DNA of 64,000 nucleotides from Rhodopirellula sp. SM50 (GTDB lineage: Bacteria > Planctomycetota > Planctomycetia > Pirellulales > Pirellulaceae), in NCBI RefSeq assembly GCF_002289565.1, contig NZ_NTFY01000001.1:147724-211723 (forward strand), written 5' to 3'. Below the pieces are notes generated by a model. It was not told the DNA's origin. It saw nothing but the letters and a program-made list of their open reading frames with translations, and ran no database searches. A program made the translations under genes and the position numbers. Below, piece by piece: positions 56,901 through 64,000 of the stretch (its first letter is position 1; each line of letters opens with the position of its first letter).

Positions 56901-59900
56901 GTAAGTCGATGGGACGACCGACTGATCAAGCGTTTCTGCGAACGGGTATTCTTTCCCCGCCACACGACACTCGGCGATCAAGATTTGTCGCAGGTGCAGA
57001 TCGCGCATGATCGTCTCGATCGGCGCCGAACGCTTCGTTGCCAGCGTCTGGTGTGTTTGACAAACGGTGGAAAGGATCTCCAGCTTTGAATCATCGAGCG
57101 GGGAAACCGCTTCTTGCTGGGTCCTTTCCAGTACCTGCCGGATGCGTGATCGCCTGGTGAGCAAGTCGACCAACGCCGGGTGGTCGCCTGCCGGATCGAG
57201 TTGGGCGACCCGCCAGATGATCGCTTCGGGGGGCAACGTGTCGGTGTCGTCGAGCGAATTCTGGATCGAGTGGAGCAGGATGACGTGTCGAAACGCGGCG
57301 ATGTCATCGGAGTCGATCGGCGGGGCGGAGAACTGTTTGTCGATCAACTGTTTCGTCGTGACGGATTGTCCGTGCAGGGACGCCAGTTCACGAGCGGCGA
57401 GAATTTGCACGCAACGTGAGATCCAGTAGGCCTGGAAGTAATTCTCGGGCGCAAGAAAGTTGCTGCCGAACGAGAACGAGTAACTTTTGGAACCGTTGTT
57501 TTGCCGACTGGTGATTCGTCGCTCATTGAGCAACAAAATGGTTTGCAAGGATGCCGCTGCCGACGCGGGAAAGTGATCGCGGTCGACGAAAACTTGCGTC
57601 GGTCGTCTGCCTTTGAGAGTCAGGGGGGATCCCGGAGGGCCGCGGACCACGACAACATTCGAAATGGCGGCAGACGAAGGGAATGTCCTTAACGAAGCCC
57701 GCGAGGCGGAAGTGGACGCGGGCGTCGGGGCAAAACCGGAGAGTGACGGCAGGTCGTCATCGAGCTTCAACGCAGCCACTTCACCGGCCACCTTCGCGGC
57801 TTGTGCTAAATGCTCGGCGCGTTCGGGGGCGTCGGACAGCAACAGCAGCTGAGCCCGGACGATGCGGATGTCCCACAGGTTGCGATTGTTCTCCAACGCC
57901 ACGCGGCACAACTCGGCCGCCTGCTCGGGATCGGTGAGTGCGATACGACGGATGATGGACGCCATCCGTGTGGGATCCTTCGTCGCTTTCATCTCTCGCA
58001 GAGTCACTTCGGCTTGCGTGACCAAGCCGGCTTCCAATTCGAGCGACGAAAGTCGACTTTGATTCGACGGCGTGTTTTCAACATTGACCAGCCGGCGTTG
58101 ATGCGAAACCGCCGAGAGCAGGTTCCCGGATTGCGACAAGTGGTCGACCATCGCCTGCAGCAGTTTGACATCGCGAGGATGTTTGCCGAGCATCCGCTTG
58201 AGCACGGTCTGGGCTTGCCGGAAATCTTTGACGAACATCCACACGGACGCGATCAGGATTGACTTGGATTTCTGATCAAGCCCGTTCATTTCAGCGCGTT
58301 CGAGCCGAGCCACGAGCTGATCGATTTCTCCACGCCGTGCATACAGTGGCGCCAACTGTTGGACCAGGTCTGTCCGTGCGGTGAATCGACGTTCGTGTTC
58401 GATGGCTTGCCAGAACAAATCGATCGCGGCAAGTGTTTCATAGCGCTCCGCCAATCGTTGTGCCAAGGTGACGCGTGCGTCGATGGCACGGGGATCCACC
58501 ATGATGGCTCGTCGCAGTGCGTTTTCGCCGGCTTGATCCTGGCCGGCCGCAAAGGCGATTCGGGCGTACAAGCGATACGCATCCGGGGAGGCCGGATTGG
58601 CGTCAATCATGGCTTGAGCGGCGCGTGAGGCTCGATCCAATTCGCCCAATTGTTCCCAGATTTGGACCAGCCGACCGAGGTGATTGACTTGAAAACGTTT
58701 GTCGACCTGCGCCAACGTTTCCAGATGCGTTGCGGCGGCGGAAAGTCGACCCAGCCCGTCGGCGATGTCGACCGCATCGCGCAGGATCGCAACGTTTTCC
58801 GGATCGAAATTCAATGCGGCGTCGATCGAAAGCGATGCCGCCGCCGGTTGTCCGTTGGCCTGGAAAAGCAAGGCGAGAAACCGTTGGTTTTCCGGCGTCG
58901 GTTCTTCGACGGAAACCTGAGCAATCTGTTCGCCCAGTTTGCCCGAGGCCCGAAGTGCTTCGATGCGATGCCGGATCAGTCGCTCGCGTTCTTGAGAGCT
59001 TTGCGCCAACCCCGCTGCGGTTTCCAATTCTGCAAACGCCGCGTCGTGTCGATTCGCTTCGGAGAGCACGCGGACGTAACGCAAGCGTTGGTCAAACGAC
59101 AAGTCCAGCTCGGCCGCTTGCCGCCAGCATTGCAACGCCAGGTCTGTCAGCTTGAATGAACCGAAGACCGTCGCAAGCCGGATCAGCGATTCCGCAGTCC
59201 GCCGCTGGCCATCGGCCATGGACTGCCAAACGGCGATGGCCTCGTCGTGCCGTCCGAGACCGTGCAACAGTTCGCCGAGGGATTCTCGATAGTGCGGGTC
59301 GTCGGGCGCCGCATCGATCGCTCGCCGATAGAGTTCGACGGCGCGGTCGGAGGCTTCGATGGATTGCATGTGTCGTGCGAGTGTCGCCAACAGCGAGGCA
59401 TCATTCGACTTGACGTTGGCAAGTTGATCCCACGCCTCCTGTGCCCGCTCTCGGCGTCGCTTGAGACTGATGGTTGAATCACCGAGACGGGCCTCTCCCA
59501 ACCGCAACCGATAGTCGGGATTGGTCGGATCGATCGCGATCAATTGTTCGATTTTTCGAGCAGCCTCGCCGGCCCTGCCTTCGCCTTCCAGGATTTCCAC
59601 CAGGACAAGACGGGCATCGACATGTTGCGGCGCTTTCTCGATCACCTGCAACAAGATCGTCACGGCCGCGTCATGACGCCCGGATCCCGCCAAGATTTCC
59701 GCCAAGCGAATCGGCAAGGTGACATCGTCCGGAAAACGTTCCGCCTGGTGCCGGTAGTAATCCGCCAACGCATCGGTGTCGCCGGCGGACAGATAGCTCC
59801 GTTCCAATCGGCTGCGGACGTCGGCGTGCAGCCAGCTTCCCGGTCGCAGTCGATCCAGGATCGATTGCAACTGATCGCGGGCCTGTTGTGTGTGACCGAT

Positions 59901-60641
59901 CCGGGCCATCAGATCGGCGACTCTGATTTGATAGCCGACTCGGTTTTCCGCTGTCTTTGCGTGTTCGGCCAAACGTCGATAGTGGTCGAGTGCTGGTTCG
60001 TAGGCTTGCTGCGCCAGCAAGGCGGCTGCAACCTTTTCCGCGATCGAATGATCATCGGGGTATTGATCGACCAAGCGGTTCCAAAGCGTGATCGCCCGGT
60101 CGGTCTGGCAAGTCCGACAATGAAGCCTGCCGAGATCAAGATAGATGTCGGGTGCTAGCCGACGATCGGGCTGTTTGGCGATTGCACGTTGAAACGCCTC
60201 GATCGCTTTTTCGTTTTCACCTTCGGCCACCAACGCTTTGGCCAGCTGGTGACTAGCGCTGGCATTTCCGGCCAGCAACGTTTCCGCTTTTTGCAAGGAA
60301 ACCACCGCGGCGGATGAGTCTGCCCGCTTGAGCTGGATCAAGCCGCGGACCATCTGCTGGTGACCCGAGTTGTCATCATCGAGTGCCTGCAGCAAGGCGT
60401 CGATTGATTGACCTTGGACATGAAAGTCATAAACACGATCGAGCGCCGTGCCGGGTTGTGGGTTCCGCAGCAGGACGTCGAGAAACCGATCCGCAACCTG
60501 ACGTTCTTGATCGGGAGGCTGCGCGGACAAGGGCGAGAGAGTGGCCAGCAGCGTCAGCAGGCAGCACGCGACGAAACGGACCGAGACGACCTTCCTAGGA
60601 CTCGAACTGGAACGCAGTGAGAAGGATAACCGTGTCGCCAT
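53919..60641 (-). CDS. Giant exported TPR protein (2240 residues)
   Basis: The product starts with a signal peptide (about residues 20-40, VRFVACCLLTLLATLSPLSAQ). TPR-like repeats fill about 80-930, for example AIEAFQRAIAKQPDRRLAPDIYLDLGRLH and AVELYRRAIDAAPDDPHYRESLGELLHGL. A non-repeat linker (about 960-1110) contains FSFGSNFLAPENYFQAYWISRC, matching the equivalent segment in the 1792-residue protein. Helical repeats continue to the end. Motifs of the two proteins occur in the same order up to PESERKQLPEL (about residue 1790), where the paralogue stops. About 440 further residues follow here, from SPNAFRHDSPLWSVRGWNES. A scaffold role is inferred. Confidence 0.82.
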   Translation of the reverse strand: MATRLSFSLRSSSSPRKVVSVRFVACCLLTLLATLSPLSAQPPDQERQVADRFLDVLLRNPQPGTALDRVYDFHVQGQSIDALLQALDDDNSGHQQMVRGLIQLKRADSSAAVVSLQKAETLLAGNASASHQLAKALVAEGENEKAIEAFQRAIAKQPDRRLAPDIYLDLGRLHCRTCQTDRAITLWNRLVDQYPDDHSIAEKVAAALLAQQAYEPALDHYRRLAEHAKTAENRVGYQIRVADLMARIGHTQQARDQLQSILDRLRPGSWLHADVRSRLERSYLSAGDTDALADYYRHQAERFPDDVTLPIRLAEILAGSGRHDAAVTILLQVIEKAPQHVDARLVLVEILEGEGRAGEAARKIEQLIAIDPTNPDYRLRLGEARLGDSTISLKRRRERAQEAWDQLANVKSNDASLLATLARHMQSIEASDRAVELYRRAIDAAPDDPHYRESLGELLHGLGRHDEAIAVWQSMADGQRRTAESLIRLATVFGSFKLTDLALQCWRQAAELDLSFDQRLRYVRVLSEANRHDAAFAELETAAGLAQSSQERERLIRHRIEALRASGKLGEQIAQVSVEEPTPENQRFLALLFQANGQPAAASLSIDAALNFDPENVAILRDAVDIADGLGRLSAAATHLETLAQVDKRFQVNHLGRLVQIWEQLGELDRASRAAQAMIDANPASPDAYRLYARIAFAAGQDQAGENALRRAIMVDPRAIDARVTLAQRLAERYETLAAIDLFWQAIEHERRFTARTDLVQQLAPLYARRGEIDQLVARLERAEMNGLDQKSKSILIASVWMFVKDFRQAQTVLKRMLGKHPRDVKLLQAMVDHLSQSGNLLSAVSHQRRLVNVENTPSNQSRLSSLELEAGLVTQAEVTLREMKATKDPTRMASIIRRIALTDPEQAAELCRVALENNRNLWDIRIVRAQLLLLSDAPERAEHLAQAAKVAGEVAALKLDDDLPSLSGFAPTPASTSASRASLRTFPSSAAISNVVVVRGPPGSPLTLKGRRPTQVFVDRDHFPASAAASLQTILLLNERRITSRQNNGSKSYSFSFGSNFLAPENYFQAYWISRCVQILAARELASLHGQSVTTKQLIDKQFSAPPIDSDDIAAFRHVILLHSIQNSLDDTDTLPPEAIIWRVAQLDPAGDHPALVDLLTRRSRIRQVLERTQQEAVSPLDDSKLEILSTVCQTHQTLATKRSAPIETIMRDLHLRQILIAECRVAGKEYPFAETLDQSVVPSTYHRAVAEIQAALWENNVSSADKNAANLVQIARASRPGDAMTDQVVPWIVSPTSEPERAFVLRHRQLLADAWIAHCSRWSLFFRQGQPPSELFGGEQLQIVTPVLSPRVSQTRYELFKLQMPLSRRLIEVNLLRGLLPLIPKQIVKGSSRAILSLPDDFLERLVEPLEGATPHEFKLRRTLAAFAAWWDQRPLDCSVQLEILADEFPDDLDLQIEAARLAVITEQPAKAFERLDRITAADAPSRRQVELARLILAAQAGNEDLVRSTARQLLARPIDDDTRTFLAKQLQSINSKNTSVASLQQAIRQQPVARTPNRAPSRNPVADAVEQIQLAQSLLESGDLITASEVAYSVIHRQQDPRKPDRSGTRRQAIQILAQTNRLQPLITSTKRKLESSPDSNIDREQLADLYLAAGKPELACRLWEQIIESEKLTPRQIIMRASSLRGKQKLHHAAVLYLYAFERDPQQWQSHWNVFTRAASMSTSQEILFDHLCRIDIRTFSLESVCSAIRIPGSGPFSEAQRRFARHVVANHPHAAAQLDLLLASIPESERKQLPELNAMMVDAITSPNAFRHDSPLWSVRGWNESGVVQGVLDDLMHLLHRDEQASQRFLSSVNGSTDKDTRAVRQWLKAVYELHDESTRAAAAERIRVVVPARLNDQVTTSPPVNIPAGLLWQTGQLIETLDPIDQKAMLQIGIFQAAVRHSPAEPVASHTVGSPLDQLFRTYVQVGRSELARRGWLERLHTWKFPRTTGVRENRQLQVAAHIAENLFDSGFPIDAAGICRRFLDQPLVFQLARRYSQGRNHRRILETRFESAIQSVDAENAIRYVDAMRSPLLGGVANATLDLYGTRLDALTDTPRDCLFELAIRSACSTPVGREACQRLLAELDRIADAEERSSANLPARLVLASVVRPDTLSDLLDECLQSLPTGTQMDSGPLHEFVIALTAIMRSDIESSDTALTQVIARLSEIATQCNDQTALAALSGLSHRDDAPAAR

Positions 60642-60963
60642 CTTTGTCGTCTCAGGGCGTGCTCAAAATCCTTTGCCGCAACGCGTAGTCTGCGGCTGTC
60701 TGATTGCCAGTATGGCGCAGGCCCCGTGAAAAACGCAAATGCGCATGAAATCGTCCCCTGCCTTTTCTGATCTTGGTCAAAAAATTAGGTGGTCAAAAAA
60801 TGCCGTGACCCGATTGCACAGCAATTATTCCACCACGCACCACCTCGATTGACCATTCCATTCTTTGACCAATCCATTTTTTGACCATTCCATTTTTTGA
60901 CCAGCGCATTTTTTGACCCAATGCCCGCGTCCATCCTGAATGCGATCGCAGCAACGGGTTCGC
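60642..60963. repeat. GGTCAAAAAAT direct and inverted repeat block
   Basis: GGTCAAAAAAT occurs twice on the plus strand (60775 and 60791). Four copies of the complementary ATTTTTTGACC or close variants follow (between 60851 and 60918), spaced about 15 bases. The whole block, 60775-60918, is an inverted repeat with both arms amplified. Bases before and after it are unremarkable; no gene was seen. Confidence 0.8.
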
Positions 60964-62064
60964 TCAGCAGCTCCAGACCGGGTCGCCGAGGACGTCGAAC
61001 TTGGGGGTGATCCCCAGTCCGGGCTCGGTCGATGCCGCCATCCGGCCGTTGGCCCGTTGGGGTGCCCCATCGGCGATCGATTGGGTGACGTAGCTGTTGA
61101 AGTCAGTCGAAGTGAACAGATAGTCCGTCGGCGTGCTGTGTGCCAGGTGCGCGATCGCGGCGGTGATGATGTCTCCGCCCCAGCTGTCTTCGAGTGTCAT
61201 CGCGATCCCCAGGGACACGCACAGGTCGCGGGCCTGTTTGGCTTTGGTCAGTCCGCCGAACTTGCTGATCTTGATGTTGACGGCATCCATCGCGCGATCG
61301 GAGGCGCCCTTCAGGATCGCGTCGACCGAGTCGATCACTTCGTCCAAGATGAACGGCAGGTTGGTGTTTTGGCGAATCGTCAAACACTGCTGATACGTCG
61401 CACAGGGCTGTTCGATGTAGACATCGACGTCACGCACGGCAGCGACGACCCGCATCGCTTCGTGCATCAACCATCCCGTGTTGGCGTCGGCGACCAACTT
61501 GTCGCCCGACTGCAAGATCTCGCGGACCGCGCGGATTCGCTCGATGTCTTCATCGGCTTTGCCACCGACTTTCAACTGAAACCGCCGATAACCTTCGGCA
61601 CGGTACCCGGCGACGTTGTCGGCCATCTCCGCAGCCGGCCGTTGGGAGATCGCACGATAGAGCACCACGTCGTCTCCGAACCGACCTCCCAGCAAGGTGC
61701 AAACCGGCAGCCCGGAGACTTTGCCCAGGATGTCCCAGCACGCCATGTCGATCGCCGTTTTGACGTAAGGGTGCCCCTTCATCACGCGATCCATTTTGTG
61801 ATTGAGTGCCCACAATTGGGTCGGGTCTTCGCCGATCAGTTGGGGGGCGAGCTCTTGCATCCCCGCCCGGGCTCCGGCGGCGTAGGCGGGCAGGTAGACC
61901 GGCCCGAGAGGACAGACTTCACCAAAACCGACGACCCCCGAATCCGTCTCGACTTGGACAACCGTGGAATCAAAGACGTCGACGCTCTTCCCCTCCGACC
62001 AACTGTAGTTGCCTTCCGCCAGGGGCAGGTCGACTTGATAAACCTTGAATCCGGTAATCTTCAT
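60964..62064 (-). CDS. Enolase-superfamily enzyme, hydroxyproline dehydratase/epimerase-like
   Basis: The 366-residue product is a mandelate racemase/muconate-lactonising-type enzyme. Visible catalytic elements are the QLKVGG lysine segment, the three metal ligands in [13 protein letters not shown] and LDEV, and the C-terminal base in [15 protein letters not shown] together with [22 protein letters not shown] resembles cis-3-hydroxy-L-proline dehydratases and hydroxyproline-betaine epimerases, so an amino-acid or betaine substrate is likely. Dipeptide epimerase activity cannot be excluded. The start ATG at 62062-62064 fits the family; the frame extends 33 codons upstream without similarity. 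It is divergent from the sulfatase. Confidence 0.82.
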   Translation of the reverse strand: MKITGFKVYQVDLPLAEGNYSWSEGKSVDVFDSTVVQVETDSGVVGFGEVCPLGPVYLPAYAAGARAGMQELAPQLIGEDPTQLWALNHKMDRVMKGHPYVKTAIDMACWDILGKVSGLPVCTLLGGRFGDDVVLYRAISQRPAAEMADNVAGYRAEGYRRFQLKVGGKADEDIERIRAVREILQSGDKLVADANTGWLMHEAMRVVAAVRDVDVYIEQPCATYQQCLTIRQNTNLPFILDEVIDSVDAILKGASDRAMDAVNIKISKFGGLTKAKQARDLCVSLGIAMTLEDSWGGDIITAAIAHLAHSTPTDYLFTSTDFNSYVTQSIADGAPQRANGRMAASTEPGLGITPKFDVLGDPVWSC

Positions 62065-62509
62065 CTCGTTAACTCGATGGGTAGTGCAATGGGTGGAGAC
62101 CGCCAGGCGAATTCCTCGACCGCGGAAATCGATGTCGCAAAGTGAATTTAGCAATAATCGCAAAGGCGCGGCACCGGTTCGGGGCCAGCAGGCACGTGCC
62201 TGCCCCAGGGCGCACCCTTTGATTGATCTTGCGCCTGCAGGATGGCCTTTAGCGATGAGCGGAAATTAAGTGGGATAGGCTTCCAGCCTGTCGATGCTGA
62301 AATGACAGGCTGGAAGCCTATCCCACTGTGAAAAATCCGACACTTTTATTCCGTTCGTTGCTTAACCGGTGAAAATGCGTTTGACCTCAAACAGGTGACC
62401 CTGGTGCCCCTTTGATTTCATGCCGCACCGCAGCCTTGGCAATCGAATACACTGGCGCGGTTGGTATTCACCCTCCCCGACCGTCTCCTACTCACCCCGG
62501 CCGTTTCCC
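62065..62509. other. Divergent region between dehydratase and sulfatase genes
   Basis: The only clear structure is the GTGGGATAGG hairpin at 62269-62327. CAGGCACGTGCCTG (about 62189-62202) is a short perfect palindrome nearby. No other gene was seen. Confidence 0.6.
62269..62327. repeat. GTGGGATAGG-family perfect hairpin
   Basis: Perfect 24-base arms (62269-62292, starting AGTGGGATAGGCTTCCAGCC, and 62304-62327) close an 11-base loop. This is the most complete copy of the family in the window and defines its two ends as AGTGGGATAG and CTATCCCACT. Confidence 0.92.
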
Positions 62510-63856
62510 ATGTCGCGATTGATGATTGTCGCCGCCTTGTGCTGTCTCTCCGGTTTCGCCTCGGCGGCCGATCGGCCAAATGTCTTGTTCATCGCCGTCG
62601 ATGATTTGAACCACTGGCTGACGCATTTGAACCGCAACCCGCAGGCCCGCACGCCGAACTTTGATCGGCTGGCGCGGCGCGGTGTCACCTTCACCAACGC
62701 CCACTGTGCCGTGCCGGCCTGTGAACCGTCGCGTTGTGCGTTGATGAGCGGACGACGACCGTGGGTGTCAGGCTGCTATAAGAACGGACACGCCTGGAAA
62801 AAACACCAAGCGGCCGGCGAGGGTTTGAGCGCGCAGTTTCTCAACGCCGGTTATCACGTCGCCGGTGCCGGGAAAATCTATCACTCTCGGCAGTACTATC
62901 CCAGCGAATGGACCGAGTACATGTCCGACGACGGATTGAGTGCGAACGGACCGGGGGTAAAAAAAATGGATGGCTACCACGACGATGTGACGCATCCCAA
63001 TCTGAAAGACGACGACATCATGGATTGGCACTGCGTCGACTACTGCATCGAACGGATCACCAAGAAAAGCGACAAACCGTTCTTCGTCGCTTGCGGACTG
63101 TACAAACCCCACCTGCCGTTCGTCGCCCCGCGAAAGTACTACGATGCGTTTCCGCTGGAATCGATCCAGTTGCCCCCGCACATCGAAAACGACTTGGCCG
63201 ACATTCCACCGTCGGGCGTGAAGATGGCCGGGCCGCAAGGCGATCACGCCAAGTTCCTCAAAAGCGGGCGTTGGAAAGCCGCGATTCAATCCTACTTGGC
63301 GACGTGCAGCTACACCGACATGAACCTCGGCCGGTTGCTCGACGCACTCGATGCCAGCCCGAACAAAGACAACACGATCATCTGCCTATGGAGCGATCAC
63401 GGTTGGTCCCTGGGCGAAAAAGAACACTGGCGCAAGTTCGCGTTGTGGGAAGAAACGACACGGACCGCCTTCATCTGGGTCGTTCCGGGAGTGACGACGC
63501 CCGGCACACGCTGTGACCGTTCGGTCGATTTGATGTCGGTGTACCCGACGCTGTGTGAGTTGACAGGGATCGCGACGCCCGATCACGTCAGCGGTCGTGA
63601 CATTTCGTCGTTGCTGCGGGATCCGCAAGCGGCGTGGGAATTTCCCGCGATCACCACCCACGGACGCGGCAACCATTCGGTCAAGACCGAGACGCATCGT
63701 TACATCCGCTACGCCAACGGCGAAGAAGAACTCTACGACGTCGTCGCGGATCCGTACGAGTGGAAGAATCTGGCGTCGAAACAGGGAAGTGACGCTATTA
63801 AGTCACAGTTGGCCAAGTGGTTGCCGAAGCAGGAAAAGCCCGAGCCAAAGAAGTAG
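62510..63856 (+). CDS. Exported sulfatase, iduronate-2-sulfatase type
   Basis: The 448-residue product has a signal peptide (residues 1-19, MSRLMIVAALCCLSGFASA). The metal-binding DRPNVLFIAVDDLNHWL follows, then the formylglycine motif C71-E-P-S-R with the adjacent CALMSGR. Further sulfatase sites are AGAGKIYHS, KPFFVACGLYKPHLPFVAP and the late metal site WSDHGWSLGEKEHWRKFALWEETTR. It most resembles iduronate-2-sulfatase-like members, which remove sulfate esters from glycans. Cys71 needs conversion to formylglycine by a maturase not found here. Planctomycetes carry many such enzymes for algal polysaccharides. The TAG stop falls at the beginning of a TAGGGCATGC repeat. Confidence 0.93.
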   Translation: MSRLMIVAALCCLSGFASAADRPNVLFIAVDDLNHWLTHLNRNPQARTPNFDRLARRGVTFTNAHCAVPACEPSRCALMSGRRPWVSGCYKNGHAWKKHQAAGEGLSAQFLNAGYHVAGAGKIYHSRQYYPSEWTEYMSDDGLSANGPGVKKMDGYHDDVTHPNLKDDDIMDWHCVDYCIERITKKSDKPFFVACGLYKPHLPFVAPRKYYDAFPLESIQLPPHIENDLADIPPSGVKMAGPQGDHAKFLKSGRWKAAIQSYLATCSYTDMNLGRLLDALDASPNKDNTIICLWSDHGWSLGEKEHWRKFALWEETTRTAFIWVVPGVTTPGTRCDRSVDLMSVYPTLCELTGIATPDHVSGRDISSLLRDPQAAWEFPAITTHGRGNHSVKTETHRYIRYANGEEELYDVVADPYEWKNLASKQGSDAIKSQLAKWLPKQEKPEPKK

Positions 63857-63906
63857 GGCATGCTGTGCATGCCATCGTGACGTCATGCACAGCGTGACCT
63901 ACTGCA
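63853..63906. repeat. TAGGGCATGC palindromic repeat at the sulfatase stop
   Basis: TAGGGCATGCTGTGCATGCC starts with the sulfatase stop codon at 63854. It is followed by GTCATGCACAGCGTGACCTA, its imperfect complement. The same word occurs at the stop of the NtrC-type gene (around 23971-23992), in the same orientation relative to the gene. Confidence 0.85.
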
Positions 63907-63910
63907 GCTT

Positions 63911-64000
63911 CTATCGGTAGATGTCATGCGGGGGAGCCATGGACCGTCTGGCAATCCGCTTCCCTCGATCGATCTGATCGAACAGACGATCTCCGGTACC
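63911..64000 (-). CDS. Possible C-terminal end of an unidentified gene
   Basis: A minus-strand frame enters from the right edge and stops at 63911-63913. Its 29 residues end with RLFDQIDRGKRIARRSMAPP-HDIYR, a credible protein tail, and a repeat separates it from the convergent sulfatase gene. A plus-strand frame starting near 63926 is also open to the edge, so the strand is uncertain. No family can be assigned. Confidence 0.35.
   Translation of the reverse strand, partial: GTGDRLFDQIDRGKRIARRSMAPPHDIYR

Noticed and set aside
63926..64000. Plus-strand frame open to the right edge
   Set aside because: It starts inside the space after a repeat and competes with a more protein-like minus-strand tail; too short to decide.

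Overview
The window reads as chromosomal DNA of a planctomycete, most likely a Rhodopirellula/Pirellulales relative. This is inferred from gene content, not from a marker comparison. The pointers are a formylglycine sulfatase with a signal peptide, a WxxGxW-repeat secreted protein, methanofuran-type cofactor genes in a bacterium, a carbamoyltransferase/SxtJ/DUF5989 set, a V-type ATPase operon, two giant TPR proteins, wide gene spacing, and many families of short palindromic repeats between genes. No tRNA, rRNA, CRISPR array, phage or intact insertion sequence was recognised.

Layout. 1-2376: tail of a SIMPL-domain protein, converging on a six-domain S1 protein (rpsA). 3168-4271: a glucose-dehydrogenase-like medium-chain dehydrogenase. 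4888-9994: iron-sulfur assembly block sufR-sufC-sufB-sufD-sufT. 10006-12934: three genes (ATP-grasp, hydantoinase/kinase-fold, amino-acid-kinase fold) matching MfnD, MfnF and MfnE of methanofuran synthesis. 12931-15770: NodU/CmcH carbamoyltransferase, SxtJ and DUF5989. 16006-18949 (minus): MlaE-MlaF-MlaD lipid transport operon. 19321-23420: ileS and purN. 23990-26390: two divergent response regulators. 27040-29064: secreted WxxGxW protein. 29671-31572: PrpE-like acyl-CoA ligase. 31618-39354: V-ATPase genes in the order B-D-I-K-E-DUF2764-A. 39452-42997: metallo-beta-lactamase hydrolase, globin, secreted alpha/beta hydrolase and a CAP-like protein. 43306-46929 (minus): three exported proteins, two of them paralogous. 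47153-48247: an exported unknown. 48274-60641 (minus): two tandem giant TPR paralogues. 60964-63856: an enolase-superfamily dehydratase and an iduronate-sulfatase-type enzyme. A possible gene tail lies at the right edge.

How the genes work together. SufB, SufC and SufD form the cluster scaffold, SufT assists maturation and SufR is the probable Fe-S-sensing repressor. No cysteine desulfurase is present here. The Mfn-like genes follow SufT by 11 bases, and the last overlaps the carbamoyltransferase start, so one long transcript is possible. MlaD, MlaF and MlaE form one transporter. The V-ATPase operon is a circular permutation of the usual E-C-A-B-D-I-K order.

The most unusual feature is the repeat landscape. 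At least eight families of inverted repeats sit against gene 3' ends, nest inside one another, expand into tandem arrays and, in four genes, supply the stop codon.
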